From Urechidicola croceus (lineage in GTDB: Bacteria; Bacteroidota; Bacteroidia; Flavobacteriales; Flavobacteriaceae), in NCBI GenBank assembly GCA_905181865.1, contig CAJIZG010000003.1, positions 124,001-188,000 of the forward strand: 64,000 nucleotides of DNA. Reading direction: 5' to 3'. Below the pieces are notes generated by a model. The model was given only the letters and a program-made list of their open reading frames with translations, made no database searches and was not told the origin of the DNA. Below are positions 1 through 9,223 of the stretch, one piece after another (position 1 is the first letter of the stretch; each line of letters begins with the position of its first letter). A program made the position numbers and the translations under genes.

Positions 1-1971
1 TAATGGAGGCGCAATTAATGTGTTTTCTCCAGTAGGCACTCCCATTAAATCAGATCCATGACACGTAGTACATACTTGTTTGTAAATATCATACCCTTTT
101 AGAGCTCTACTCTTATCTCCGTTTGATTTTGACTTAATTATCTTTTTAAACTTATTTAAGTCCGTATCATTTACTTTTAAACTTGCCGTTGCAGCGTAAC
201 TTACAATTTCATGAGTTTCATGTTTTTTCTGAATAGATTTCAATAGTTCCATCGCCGCTTTACTAGAACTATGTCGAAGACTCAATGCCAATTGATTGAC
301 TACATTTATATCCTTATCAATTTTAAAAGGCTCTAAAATCTCTAGGATTGTAGTATCTCTTTCCTTTAAAAAAGTTTCACATAACCGTATTGCTGTTATT
401 CGAACTCTAGTATCTTCATCTTTTAATTTTTCTACTATTAATTTTCTATCCACCACTCCCAATCCTTCTAAAACCCATAAGGCATGAACTCGTTCTATAC
501 CGTAATCCGTACTGTTTTTAAAAGTTCGAGTCCAAACTGATTCATTGGATTTAGCAATTTCTTTTAATAACGGAATTACCGATTTGTCATTTTTTAAAAT
601 AATTAATTTTTGAGCGGTATCTCTATACCAGCCGTTCGCATGCCCCAAATAGGATAATAATTCTGTAGCTGATTTTTCCAATAAATTTGGTCTTCCATCG
701 GGTTTAATGTCTTCATGTACAATCCGATAAATCCTTCCTCTTCCAAAGTTTTTATCTAAATTTTTCCGAACAATATGTGGCCGTATTTTACTTCCTTCAC
801 GTGTCCAATTACTCTCTTGAATAATTCCTCTATACATATCTACTATATACAAACAACCGTCTGGACCTGTTTTCGCCTGTACTGGTCTAAAATTCAAATC
901 TGTAGAAGCCATAAACTCTGCGTTCTCATAAGCATTATACAATACTTTCTTTCCGTTTTCGTTCTTCACTTTAGCTCTACGAATAAGTCTTCCTACAGGT
1001 TCTGGAATAAAAAGATCACCATACGTAGACGGAGGTAGTTTGTTCCCTCGATAAATTTCTTGCCCTGCTATTCCGGTAAATCTATTCAAAGTTCCATCCG
1101 GTTTTAATCTTCGTTCCACTCCACCCTGCACATCTGGAGTTCCAACTATAGGATAAGGAATTTCAAAGTCTTTTGCCAATCTTCCTTTAGGGTCGTAACT
1201 TCCATAATTTGGTGGGTTTTGATACCCATAGGCAGGATTCTCTCCACCCGCTGTAGAGTAGTATATGTGACCTAAATCATCATGGGTTAGTCCCCATTGT
1301 CCTCTCGTATAGCTTTCTAAAGTATCTACTTCCAATTTATTATCTGTAAATCGAAACCTCATAGGATTATAGGTAGTATACACCCAATTATCCAAATTCC
1401 AAATCAAACCGCTTTGTTGATGCTCTAAATTTCCACCACGTTTTTTTGGATGTGTGTATACCGGTATTTTTTCATCTGCAACTCCATCTCCATTCGTATC
1501 CCTATAACTTGTTAAATTATAAGAATATGTTTCATTTACAATTAATCGATCTTCCAATGCTAGAATCATTCTTGGCAAAAGCAAACTATCAATAAAAACA
1601 GAACTTTTATCCATTTTACCATCACCATTTATATCTTCTAATAACATGATACGACTTGTAGGTTCATCTATACCCTCTCCATCAACATTTTGCATATAGG
1701 TTTCCATTTGAGCCACATACATTTTACCATTTCCATCCCAATCAATAGCCACAGGTTCATTAATCATGGGCTCACTCGCAACTAGTTCTAGTTTAAAACC
1801 TTCAGGCAAGTACATTTTTTTCATACTTTCCTCTGGTGACAGAAAATCCGATGGAGCCTCTCTTACTATTTCTGGTTTCTCATATATCTTGTCAATATAT
1901 TCTTTTTTACTACATGCCGAAAACACCATAATTGTTAAAATTACAACACTTAATACATTGGTTTTTTTCAT
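1..1971 (-). CDS. PVC-type exported dehydrogenase with HEAT repeats and cytochrome c domain (3' end cut by window)
   Basis: Reading the minus strand from ATG at 1971 gives 657 codons open to the left edge, so the C-terminus is missing. The N-terminus is a lipoprotein signal with a FSAC lipobox (Cys20). A beta-propeller of the sorbosone-dehydrogenase/DUF7133 type follows (DWDGNGKMYVAQ near residue 80; two NGDGVAD/NGDGKMD calcium-like loops). After about residue 450 there is a helical HEAT-like segment, then a haem motif CTTCH at residues 634-638. This order is that of the 'membrane-bound dehydrogenase/PVC-type haem-binding' proteins abundant in marine Bacteroidota and Planctomycetes, thought to oxidise sugars in the envelope; the substrate is unknown. 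The gene lies 8 bp downstream of the sulfatase and probably shares its transcript. The family call is firm, the function is inferred. Confidence 0.85.
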   Translation of the reverse strand, partial: MKKTNVLSVVILTIMVFSACSKKEYIDKIYEKPEIVREAPSDFLSPEESMKKMYLPEGFKLELVASEPMINEPVAIDWDGNGKMYVAQMETYMQNVDGEGIDEPTSRIMLLEDINGDGKMDKSSVFIDSLLLPRMILALEDRLIVNETYSYNLTSYRDTNGDGVADEKIPVYTHPKKRGGNLEHQQSGLIWNLDNWVYTTYNPMRFRFTDNKLEVDTLESYTRGQWGLTHDDLGHIYYSTAGGENPAYGYQNPPNYGSYDPKGRLAKDFEIPYPIVGTPDVQGGVERRLKPDGTLNRFTGIAGQEIYRGNKLPPSTYGDLFIPEPVGRLIRRAKVKNENGKKVLYNAYENAEFMASTDLNFRPVQAKTGPDGCLYIVDMYRGIIQESNWTREGSKIRPHIVRKNLDKNFGRGRIYRIVHEDIKPDGRPNLLEKSATELLSYLGHANGWYRDTAQKLIILKNDKSVIPLLKEIAKSNESVWTRTFKNSTDYGIERVHALWVLEGLGVVDRKLIVEKLKDEDTRVRITAIRLCETFLKERDTTILEILEPFKIDKDINVVNQLALSLRHSSSKAAMELLKSIQKKHETHEIVSYAATASLKVNDTDLNKFKKIIKSKSNGDKSRALKGYDIYKQVCTTCHGSDLMGVPTGENTLIAPPL

Positions 1972-1979
1972 TTCTATTA

Positions 1980-3467
1980 CTATCGTATTCTAATTGTTAA
2001 TGTATCTCCAACTTCTTTCTGAAGTACTAATAGTTTTGCGTATAATTTATCTTTAACCCCAGCATATTTCTCATCATTAATTAAATTCGTCATTTCTTTC
2101 GGATCCTCCTCTATATCAAATAATTGTTGATTTCCATTGTGTGGATATAAAATCATTTTATGCTTCTCGGTTCTAACCATTCTTTGAAAATGTCGGTAAC
2201 TTCCAAATACTGCATCATACACTTTTTCTTCTTTACCATCCAATATTCCTTTTAAACTTGGAAAATCTACTATTTCTGGCACCTCTATACCTGCTAAATC
2301 ACACGTGGTCGCAAAAACACTTTGCATGTAAATTAGCGCATCTGTTTGAGTTCCTGCTTTTATAGCTGGACCAGCAATAAAAAATGGCATTCTTACACTG
2401 TGATCGTATTGATTTTGTTTGCCTAATAATCCGTGCTCTCCAACAGCCAATCCATGATCTGCACTAAAAATAATATACGTATTATTGGCTTTTCCACTTT
2501 TTTCAAGAGCCGTTAAAATGCGTCCAATCTGCTCATCCATGTGCGAAATAATGGCATAATATTCTCTTCTGTGAACTTGAATTTGGTGTTCTGTTCTAGG
2601 AAATGGAGCTAAAAGTTCATCTCTTAATTTATGATCTCCTTGATCAAAAGGATGTTCAGATACAAAATTTTCAGGAATTTTAATAGTATCAGTTGGATAC
2701 ATATCAACAAACCTTTTAGGAGCCTGTCTTGGGTCATGCGGAGCGTTAAATGCTACATACATTAAAAACGGATTATCAGAATCAGTTGCTTTATTTTGTA
2801 AGAAATCAATTGCATTACTAGCGTACAACTCTGACGTATGCTGCTTCACAGTATAAGTAGGTCCCATCTTTTTATTTCCATTTTCATCATAAACAATGTC
2901 GTTTACATGCGGCGCCCAATGACCCGTAAAAATTGGATCTGATGGATCCCATGTATTATTTTCTGGAGTAGGCCTCACATATCCTGGTTTTTTACCATCC
3001 TTCGGATGAAAAGTTTCATACATGCCTTTTCCAATACTTTTAGCATATTTAAAACTGCGCAATGCGGTCTTATTTCCATTATGCCACTTTCCCGTTAAAA
3101 ATGTTTCATACCCCGCTTTTCCAAAAGTTTCTCCCCAAGTTTGGTTTTTATTTAACCCTTCGCGTGTGGCAAAAACATATTGACCAGAATTTATCATTGA
3201 TCTACTCGCAACACATACTGCACCTCCCCAAGCTCCTTGGTTAAAACAATGAGAAAAGTTCATACCCGAAGCTGCCAATTTATCTAAATTGGGTGTTTTG
3301 ATCTCAGAATTATTTAGTGAATTTATAGTGGAGAACGCCTGATCATCTGCTAATATGAAAAGAAAGTTTGGACGAGAGTCCATTTTACTTTCAACAGATT
3401 CCGTTTGATTGCAAGCACTTAAAATCAACAATAAGATTCCGAATAATACAACGTTTATTTTTTGCAT
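1980..3467 (-). CDS. Lipoprotein sulfatase (type I, formylglycine-dependent)
   Basis: Arylsulfatase-superfamily enzyme predicted to cleave a sulfate ester from an extracellular or periplasmic substrate. Visible signs, numbered from the upstream Met at 3476: metal-binding LADDQ near residue 42, the FGly modification motif CVASR at 88-92 (Cys type, needing an anaerobic or oxygen-dependent FGly maturase not present here), NAPHDPR in mid-protein, SADHG followed by GEHGLLGK near residue 340, and the C-terminal FDIEEDP typical of the family. I prefer the fourth codon (ATG at 3467) because it opens directly into a lipoprotein signal, MQKINVVLFG, with lipobox LSAC. Length (about 495 aa) is normal. 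It is followed 8 bp later by the cytochrome-type dehydrogenase. The CAZy/SulfAtlas subfamily cannot be fixed by eye. Confidence 0.92.
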   Translation of the reverse strand: MQKINVVLFGILLLILSACNQTESVESKMDSRPNFLFILADDQAFSTINSLNNSEIKTPNLDKLAASGMNFSHCFNQGAWGGAVCVASRSMINSGQYVFATREGLNKNQTWGETFGKAGYETFLTGKWHNGNKTALRSFKYAKSIGKGMYETFHPKDGKKPGYVRPTPENNTWDPSDPIFTGHWAPHVNDIVYDENGNKKMGPTYTVKQHTSELYASNAIDFLQNKATDSDNPFLMYVAFNAPHDPRQAPKRFVDMYPTDTIKIPENFVSEHPFDQGDHKLRDELLAPFPRTEHQIQVHRREYYAIISHMDEQIGRILTALEKSGKANNTYIIFSADHGLAVGEHGLLGKQNQYDHSVRMPFFIAGPAIKAGTQTDALIYMQSVFATTCDLAGIEVPEIVDFPSLKGILDGKEEKVYDAVFGSYRHFQRMVRTEKHKMILYPHNGNQQLFDIEEDPKEMTNLINDEKYAGVKDKLYAKLLVLQKEVGDTLTIRIR

Positions 3468-3694
3468 GATGTACAATTTAATTTTAGTTACTTTTTTTTG
3501 TGAATTTTTAAAACTAAATATAGAGTTATTTGAATTTTTACTTATTTAATTTTCAAATACTAATAGAAAGTTAAACATAATTTTAAAGGTCATTGATGTG
3601 TATTAGTTTTAACCAAATAATTTGAGTTTGCTGAAAGCCTCACAAATTAATGAATTTATCATACAACTACTATCTAATAAAAATATAAGAGTAT

Positions 3695-3718
3695 GATTTG
3701 ACAATATTTAGTCAAATC
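3695..3718. repeat. Inverted repeat downstream of dctM
   Basis: GATTTGAC and GTCAAATC face each other across an 8-base spacer, about 40 bp past the dctM stop. It could be a weak terminator or an operator for the downstream sulfatase gene; there is no T-tract on the minus strand. The rest of the 3477-3757 gap is AT-rich and shows no gene. Confidence 0.45.
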
Positions 3719-3757
3719 CACTCAGAACTAAATGCTCTGTATCCAAAGTTTGATGAA

Positions 3758-5032
3758 TCAATCCATAAATAATTCTGGTAGAAATAATGACAGACTTGGA
3801 AACAGCGTTATCAAGATGAGTACCAATACACTTACCATTAAAAATGGAAAACCTGCTTTACTCACTTTTGCTATGGAAACCTTCCCAATACTTGAGGCTA
3901 CAAATAGACAAACGCCCACGGGCGGTGTTGTTAAACCAATGATCAAATTTAAAACTGCTATAACCGCAAAATGTATGGGATCTACATCGACAGAAATTGC
4001 AACTTTTAATAAAATTGGAAATAGTATTAAGAGTGCTGCTATGGTTTCCATAAATGTTCCTACAACTATAAGTACAATATTTATTAATAGTAATACCAAA
4101 TATTTATTTGTTGTGAAGCCCACTATTTCTGTCGACAACATTTGAGGAATATGTTCTGTTATCAATATCCATCCAAAAAGGTTGGCAAAACCGACGAGTA
4201 CCATTAAGGAAGCCGAAGTCTTCATAGATGATAGTAGAACGACTTGAACATTTTTAAAGGTTAGTTTTTCATATACAAAACGACCTATCACGAAAGCATA
4301 TAAAATAGCAATTATTGAGGCTTCAGTGGGTGTAAATATTCCTCCAATTATTCCAAACAATATTATAAAAGTCATTAATAGCGACCAAAAAGTATCTACA
4401 AAGCCTTTCCAAATTTGTTTAAAACTACTACGTGCATGTTTTGGATAATTTTTTCTTTTTGCAATCACATAAGCTACGAGCATCAATCCTACACCTAATA
4501 ATAGTCCTGGAATTGCTCCTGCTAAAAATAATTTTCCAACAGACAAACCACTCAATGTAGCGGCAATAATCATGGGAACACTGGGAGGGATAATAGGACC
4601 AACTGTAGAAGAAGCTGCAGTAATTGCACAAGCATAATCAACATCATAGCCTTCTTTTTTCATAGCAGGAATCATCACGGATCCCATACTAGCAGTATCC
4701 GATATTGCGGTACCAGAAATCCCTGCAAAAAGCATCGATGCGCCAATATTTACTAAAGATAGTCCACCTCGAATATGCCCTAATAGATGGTTACAGAATG
4801 AAATTATTTTTTCTGTAAGACCTCCCTGATTCATTAAATTACCGGCAATTATAAATCCGGGAATACTCAATAACACAAAAACATCAATTCCAGAATACAT
4901 TTTCATGGGAATAATAATTAATGGAATTCCTTTAAACAACAAGTATATTAAACATGAAAAACCCAACGAAAAAGCAATTGGAAATCTTAAAAATAAACAG
5001 ACAATAAAACATATAAATAGGATCCAGATCAT
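3758..5032 (-). CDS. dctM: TRAP transporter large permease subunit
   Basis: The 424-residue protein is almost wholly hydrophobic, with about 12 membrane spans, and carries DctM-family signatures: FAGISGTAISDTASMG near residue 100, the PPSVPMII segment near 150, and LTTPPVGVCLFV near 370. TRAP transporters use a sodium gradient and a periplasmic binding protein to import carboxylates, including uronic and sialic acids. The start overlaps the dctQ stop by 4 bp, so the three TRAP genes are translationally coupled. The ligand cannot be read from the sequence; the adjacent sulfatase and dehydrogenase make a sugar acid plausible. Confidence 0.95.
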   Translation of the reverse strand: MIWILFICFIVCLFLRFPIAFSLGFSCLIYLLFKGIPLIIIPMKMYSGIDVFVLLSIPGFIIAGNLMNQGGLTEKIISFCNHLLGHIRGGLSLVNIGASMLFAGISGTAISDTASMGSVMIPAMKKEGYDVDYACAITAASSTVGPIIPPSVPMIIAATLSGLSVGKLFLAGAIPGLLLGVGLMLVAYVIAKRKNYPKHARSSFKQIWKGFVDTFWSLLMTFIILFGIIGGIFTPTEASIIAILYAFVIGRFVYEKLTFKNVQVVLLSSMKTSASLMVLVGFANLFGWILITEHIPQMLSTEIVGFTTNKYLVLLLINIVLIVVGTFMETIAALLILFPILLKVAISVDVDPIHFAVIAVLNLIIGLTTPPVGVCLFVASSIGKVSIAKVSKAGFPFLMVSVLVLILITLFPSLSLFLPELFMD

Positions 5033-5496
5033 TTCTTTAAATTTTTAACTGCAGATTTTATTTTAATAGATGCATAAAAACAAATAGTGATACTCATTAT
5101 GAAAATACTTGAAAATGCGAGACTCATTCGAATGCCCATACTCGGTGATCTTTCAGTATTTCCAATAAACACAAACTGAATAGCATAGACCATAACAACC
5201 CCAAAAAGAGCAAATATTAGCGTTGGTATTAATAGATCAAGTACTTTTCTTATACGTGCACTAAACATGTTGTAGAACATATCTAAACCAACATATGAGT
5301 TGTTTTTTAATGCTATCCCAGAAGCAAAAGATATGGCGTATATAAAAAATAGTCTAGACGCTTCTTCCGTCCACGATGGAGCACTTGCCAAGAAAAAACG
5401 AGCAAATATCTGAAGTGAAACAGTTGCTATCAATCCGAGCGTACTTACCAAAGTACCCATCTTAAGAATTTTACCTATCCTTCTATATATACTCAT
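5029..5496 (-). CDS. dctQ: TRAP transporter small permease subunit
   Basis: 155 residues with four predicted membrane helices and a central SWTEEASRLFFIYAISF motif, the best conserved piece of DctQ proteins. It forms the membrane complex with DctM. It overlaps its neighbours by 4 bp on both sides (ATGA-type junctions), which shows a tight operon in the order dctP-dctQ-dctM. Size is normal for the family. Confidence 0.93.
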   Translation of the reverse strand: MSIYRRIGKILKMGTLVSTLGLIATVSLQIFARFFLASAPSWTEEASRLFFIYAISFASGIALKNNSYVGLDMFYNMFSARIRKVLDLLIPTLIFALFGVVMVYAIQFVFIGNTERSPSMGIRMSLAFSSIFIMSITICFYASIKIKSAVKNLKK

Positions 5497-6485
5497 CTAA
5501 GCTCCTCTTTAACTTGTTTATATATCAATTGCATTTCTTTTGAAAGACTGTTATAAATGGCTTCTTGACTTTTTTCGATAAAAGCATTTTTATCTACTTC
5601 TATAAATTCCATACCAGCCGCTTTTAATTCCGCTTGAATTTTTCTACCATTTTCTAAGAACAATTCATGTTCATAATATTGCATTTGTTTTCCAGCATTT
5701 AATACAATTTTTTTAAGGTCTTTTGGAAGACTTTGAAATTGTTTTTCTCCTAAAACCGGATATGCCCAACTATACACGTGACCGGTAAGATTAATATATT
5801 TTTGAACTTCAGCGAAACCAGCATTTTTAATCATCGCAAAAGGGTTTTCTTGAGCCTCTATAGTGCCTTGTTGCAAAGATGTAAATACTTCCGAAAAGGA
5901 CATCGGCGTAGGTTTTGCGCCTAAACTCCTCCAAGTCGTTACAAATGAAGGTACATTGGGCACTCTAATAATTAATCCTTTTAAATCATCTGGATGTTTG
6001 ATAGGCCTATTTGAAGTCAAATGGCGCTCTCCTCTTTGAAAATAACCCAAAGCACGAAGTCCGGTATCTTTAATCATACTTTCCTCCAGTATTCTCCCCG
6101 TAGAACTAGCGATAAAGCGGATCATATCTGAGGAATCCTTTAAAAAAAACGGCAATTCACAAAAAGTTAAAATCTCGGTCCAATTACTTAATGTAGAACT
6201 TGTAATTGTCATATCAATCACTCCAGCCTGAATCAGTCGAATCGCTTCTATCTCCTTTCCCAATTGTTCAGATGGATATACTTCTATACGGATCCTACCT
6301 TTACTCTGCTCTTCTACATTTTCTTTAAAATGTTCAAAAGCCTTAAACCAAGTATGCTCTTCATTAACTAGAAGGCCCGCTTTAAAAACAAAAGCGGCAT
6401 CTTTCTTCTGTTGACACTGACTTAGAAGAACTGCGACAAGCAGTAAAAATACAGTTCTAAAAATAACCAAATATCGAATTCTCAT
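5493..6485 (-). CDS. dctP: TRAP transporter substrate-binding lipoprotein (DctP family)
   Basis: 330 residues. The N-terminus has a hydrophobic signal ending in a LLSQC lipobox (Cys24), so the binding protein is tethered to a membrane rather than free. The DctP fold shows as the SEQLGKEIEAIRLIQAG stretch near residue 75, the LKGLIIRVPNVPSF segment near 170 (this region holds the Arg that grips the ligand carboxylate), and EVFTSLQQGTIEAQENP near 200. It is the first gene of the TRAP operon; a TATATTTG -7 box lies just upstream. The ligand is likely a carboxylate, not identifiable further. Confidence 0.95.
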   Translation of the reverse strand: MRIRYLVIFRTVFLLLVAVLLSQCQQKKDAAFVFKAGLLVNEEHTWFKAFEHFKENVEEQSKGRIRIEVYPSEQLGKEIEAIRLIQAGVIDMTITSSTLSNWTEILTFCELPFFLKDSSDMIRFIASSTGRILEESMIKDTGLRALGYFQRGERHLTSNRPIKHPDDLKGLIIRVPNVPSFVTTWRSLGAKPTPMSFSEVFTSLQQGTIEAQENPFAMIKNAGFAEVQKYINLTGHVYSWAYPVLGEKQFQSLPKDLKKIVLNAGKQMQYYEHELFLENGRKIQAELKAAGMEFIEVDKNAFIEKSQEAIYNSLSKEMQLIYKQVKEELR

Positions 6486-6509
6486 AAAAAGTAGTACGGC
6501 CTAGTTGCT

Positions 6510-6517
6510 CAAATATA
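6510..6517 (-). promoter_or_regulatory. Putative -7 promoter box of the TRAP operon
   Basis: On the minus strand this reads TATATTTG, matching the Bacteroidota -7 consensus TAnnTTTG, 25 bp before the dctP start. No good -33 TTTG is seen at the usual distance, so this is a partial match. Confidence 0.4.
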
Positions 6518-6586
6518 ATTAATAAAACAGTACATGTGATTTTTATTCAGTAAAAAGCTGATACTTCATTTTTTTTTTAGAAATCA

Positions 6587-7111
6587 CTACAATAGTATTT
6601 TTGAGATTTCAACCCAACCTTCCACTCTTTCATGTCCCCTATTTTCTTTGCCAAAATTATGAGGTTGAGAAAACAACAACGCTCTCCCATCAAAATAATC
6701 TAAATTTTTAAAATGATCATCAATCATGATGTCCCCTTTTGCCATTACTTTACTCCCACAAAGAACCAATTGTTTCCAAGTTATAAAGGGAAAGTGTTCT
6801 TCCATCCAATAATATTTTTCCTCCAAACTATTAGGAAATTCCATGGCCGATGAAATAATAAAAACTTCATACTTTTTATTTAATATCCGCAACGTATCAA
6901 TGGCGTTCGGCATAACCGGAATTGTTCTCCAAAACCCTTTTTTAATAACATATTTAAGACTATTTACAAACGCTTCTTGTTCCGTTTTACCAAGTGTCTC
7001 ACTTCGTTCAATTAACGTTCCCGTATCTTCCAATTCATATCTTTTGAATTGTTCATAGATATTAGATAGAACACCATCCATATCTACTAATATTCTTTTC
7101 TTTATATCCAT
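6587..7111 (-). CDS. 5'(3')-deoxyribonucleotidase-like HAD phosphatase (NT5C family)
   Basis: 174 residues. The HAD nucleophile motif is DMDGVLSN at residues 10-17 (Asp10 nucleophile, Asp12 acid/base), motif II is ISSAM near residue 92, and motif III/IV is IDDHFKNL near 130. Length and the IYEQFKRYE cap segment match the NT5C-type family (PF06941) that dephosphorylates deoxynucleoside monophosphates. It is a single cytoplasmic gene with about 75 bp on either side and no clear operon partner. The substrate is inferred from the family only. Confidence 0.85.
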   Translation of the reverse strand: MDIKKRILVDMDGVLSNIYEQFKRYELEDTGTLIERSETLGKTEQEAFVNSLKYVIKKGFWRTIPVMPNAIDTLRILNKKYEVFIISSAMEFPNSLEEKYYWMEEHFPFITWKQLVLCGSKVMAKGDIMIDDHFKNLDYFDGRALLFSQPHNFGKENRGHERVEGWVEISKILL

Positions 7112-7188
7112 TCCTTAAAGTTGCTTTCTCAATTTCTTTTAATTTACTTTTACCTACAAACAGCACAACAAATTGATATTAAATTATG

Positions 7189-7806
7189 CTATAGCATTTT
7201 TACATATTCTCGCACTCCAAACTCAGGACTTGATAGTACTGCTACTTTAAAATTCTGTAAATGATCTTTAGCACCCTCCATGGAGGCTTGTGCCAAAAAA
7301 ATAACATCAACCTCATTCTCAAATGACTTTATGGTTTTTGCAATACTACGTACATAACTGTCAAAATCATTGTTTTCATAATGAATCCAACTATCGGAAC
7401 AATTGCAATCAACAAGTTCGATATCTGCCTCCATTTCCGAGGCCATTCTTTCCAAAAGGTTTTCACTTGAATCTTTGGTAGACTTTGCAGTATAAGCCAC
7501 TCCAATTTTCTTAAAATTAGAAACCAAATGCTTTGCTATTGGCATATCTATTCTTTCTATGACTTCTAATTTATCACATTCTTCTCCATATGTTGAGCAA
7601 GTACAAACAATTAAAGCTGGATTTTCAATTTGTATTTTTTCTACCTCTTTTCCAAAGGTTTTGGAATCTATCTCTGCTGTTAATAAGGCTTTAGAAAGCA
7701 TTTCGGCATTTACATAATGCTTTATACCAACCTTACTATTGTATTTTTTAACTAGGTTTTCGAATTTAGTAATATGAATATCTGAAGTATGTAAAAATGC
7801 GATCAT
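7189..7806 (-). CDS. Aspartate/glutamate racemase-like protein
   Basis: 205 residues resembling the Asp/Glu/hydantoin racemase superfamily: an N-terminal Rossmann-like start (MIAFLHTSD), a Cys-rich loop VCTCSTYGEEC near residue 68 where the first catalytic Cys sits in relatives, and FLAQASMEGA near 170 where the second Cys would be expected but Ala/Ser stand. Loss of one of the two catalytic Cys positions, if the alignment is right, would argue for a non-racemase activity. It is read as an intact cytoplasmic protein. The superfamily call is moderate and the function is open. Confidence 0.6.
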   Translation of the reverse strand: MIAFLHTSDIHITKFENLVKKYNSKVGIKHYVNAEMLSKALLTAEIDSKTFGKEVEKIQIENPALIVCTCSTYGEECDKLEVIERIDMPIAKHLVSNFKKIGVAYTAKSTKDSSENLLERMASEMEADIELVDCNCSDSWIHYENNDFDSYVRSIAKTIKSFENEVDVIFLAQASMEGAKDHLQNFKVAVLSSPEFGVREYVKML

Positions 7807-7911
7807 TTATTTAATATATATTTAGAGTAAATATATAAATCATCTATAATTTGGCTAAGGAATGTTTCACTATTTTCATTTAGCGTCCAGTTATCTTTTG
7901 CCAAAGGATTA

Positions 7912-8859
7912 TTACTTTAAAGGTCTTTTTTTTATCATCCCTCCTTTTGCATCTTTTATACTATGCATCACAAGAAATGCTTCTTTGTCTATTTTGCCGA
8001 CTTCCTTTTTTAATTTTGCCAACTCCAGACGTGTTATGAGCGTGTAAATAATATCAATTTCCTCCATACTTTGACCACCTTTACCTGAATAAATAGTACA
8101 GCCTCTTCCTAAGTTTTCAATTATTGCAATTCTAATTTTTTCGTTATGATCAGATATAATGGTCACCCCTATGTATTCTTCAATTCCTGAAACAACAAAA
8201 TCAACTGTTTTAGATGCTGCTAAATAAGTGAGCATGGCATATAAAGCTATTTCTATAGTAAGCACATATGCCGCAAATGAAAATATGAGTACGTTAAATA
8301 GTAAAATTACATCTCCAATTGTCAATGAGGTACTTTTACTTACAAATATTGCAAGAACTTCGGTTCCGTCAATAACAGATCCTCCTCTAATGGATAACCC
8401 AATACCCAACCCTAAAAAGAAACCACCAAAAATGGCTATCAATAGCTTATCATCAGTAATCACAGGAAATGGTATAAACTGAACCGATATAGCAAGTAGT
8501 ATGATTGCAATAATACTTTTTAATGCAAATTGCTTACTAATTGTAGAAAAACCCAAGATTAAAAATGGTAGGTTAATGACAACTATCAATACCGATAGTG
8601 GTATATCAAATAGTTCTGCTAGCAAAAGAGAAATTCCCATCACACCTCCATCAATAAACATGTTTGGTAATAAAAATCCTTTTAATCCAAATCCAGCGGA
8701 CAATACTCCTAGAAAAATAAAAAAACTATCACGTAAAAAATCAAAAATATCAATCCGTATATTTTCTGCGATTTTTTCAAATTCTGTTGATTGATACTTT
8801 GCTTTTTTTAATCTACTTTTTGCTACTTCCGAAACAATATAGTTTAACACTCGATTCAT
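7912..8859 (-). CDS. YitT family membrane protein (DUF2179)
   Basis: 315 residues with an N-terminal soluble stretch (about 40 aa), five or six membrane helices between roughly residues 45 and 210 (FLGVLSAGFGLKGFLLP, GGVMGISLLLAELF, GGFFLGLGIGLSIRGGS) and a C-terminal soluble DUF2179 domain (GRGCTIYSGKGG...IDIIYTLITR). This is the standard YitT architecture. The transported substrate is not established; members are often called putative membrane or efflux proteins. The N-terminal charged extension is longer than in Bacillus homologues. The gene stands alone. Confidence 0.9.
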   Translation of the reverse strand: MNRVLNYIVSEVAKSRLKKAKYQSTEFEKIAENIRIDIFDFLRDSFFIFLGVLSAGFGLKGFLLPNMFIDGGVMGISLLLAELFDIPLSVLIVVINLPFLILGFSTISKQFALKSIIAIILLAISVQFIPFPVITDDKLLIAIFGGFFLGLGIGLSIRGGSVIDGTEVLAIFVSKSTSLTIGDVILLFNVLIFSFAAYVLTIEIALYAMLTYLAASKTVDFVVSGIEEYIGVTIISDHNEKIRIAIIENLGRGCTIYSGKGGQSMEEIDIIYTLITRLELAKLKKEVGKIDKEAFLVMHSIKDAKGGMIKKRPLK

Positions 8860-9223
8860 ATATTCTCTTTTGTTAATCTATTAAACAGCAATTCGGTCGT
8901 AATCATTTTGAAAACTATTATGAATCATCGCATAAAGGCGCTAATATAGGGATTGCCGGCGAAATTATGACAAGAATTCAACCTAAGTATATTTATAAAT
9001 CATTAGGTACACATAAGAGCATAAATTACTTTCGATTGTGATTAGTCAAAAAAATGGAGGCATAAAATAGAATACAAAAATACCATATTTCGCTTTAACT
9101 AATTATTTATACAAAATGAAATTGTCTAAAAAATTTGATTTTAAAAAGTCCATAATTTATACAAATAACATCAAATAAGAATATAGTAAATTTCGAAAGT
9201 CACATGAACCGGATGCAACAAAC
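8860..9223 (+). other. Gene-free stretch with a possible 3' gene remnant (open frame 8877-9041)
   Basis: Between the divergently spaced YitT and VOC genes nothing intact is found. On the plus strand the frame from 8877 to a TGA at 9041 stays open for 54 codons with no start codon and reads like real protein (FGRNHFENYYESSHKGANIG and PKYIYKSLGT). I take it as the possible tail of a lost gene, unnamed. From 9045 to 9223 the sequence is plain AT-rich DNA. Confidence 0.3.

Noticed and set aside
775-1993. Several plus-strand frames opposite the haem dehydrogenase
   Set aside because: The minus strand encodes a continuous 657-codon protein with clear domains; these are shadows.
3732-4145. 137-codon frame opposite dctM
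   Set aside because: Antisense shadow of the permease; no start signal and no family resemblance.
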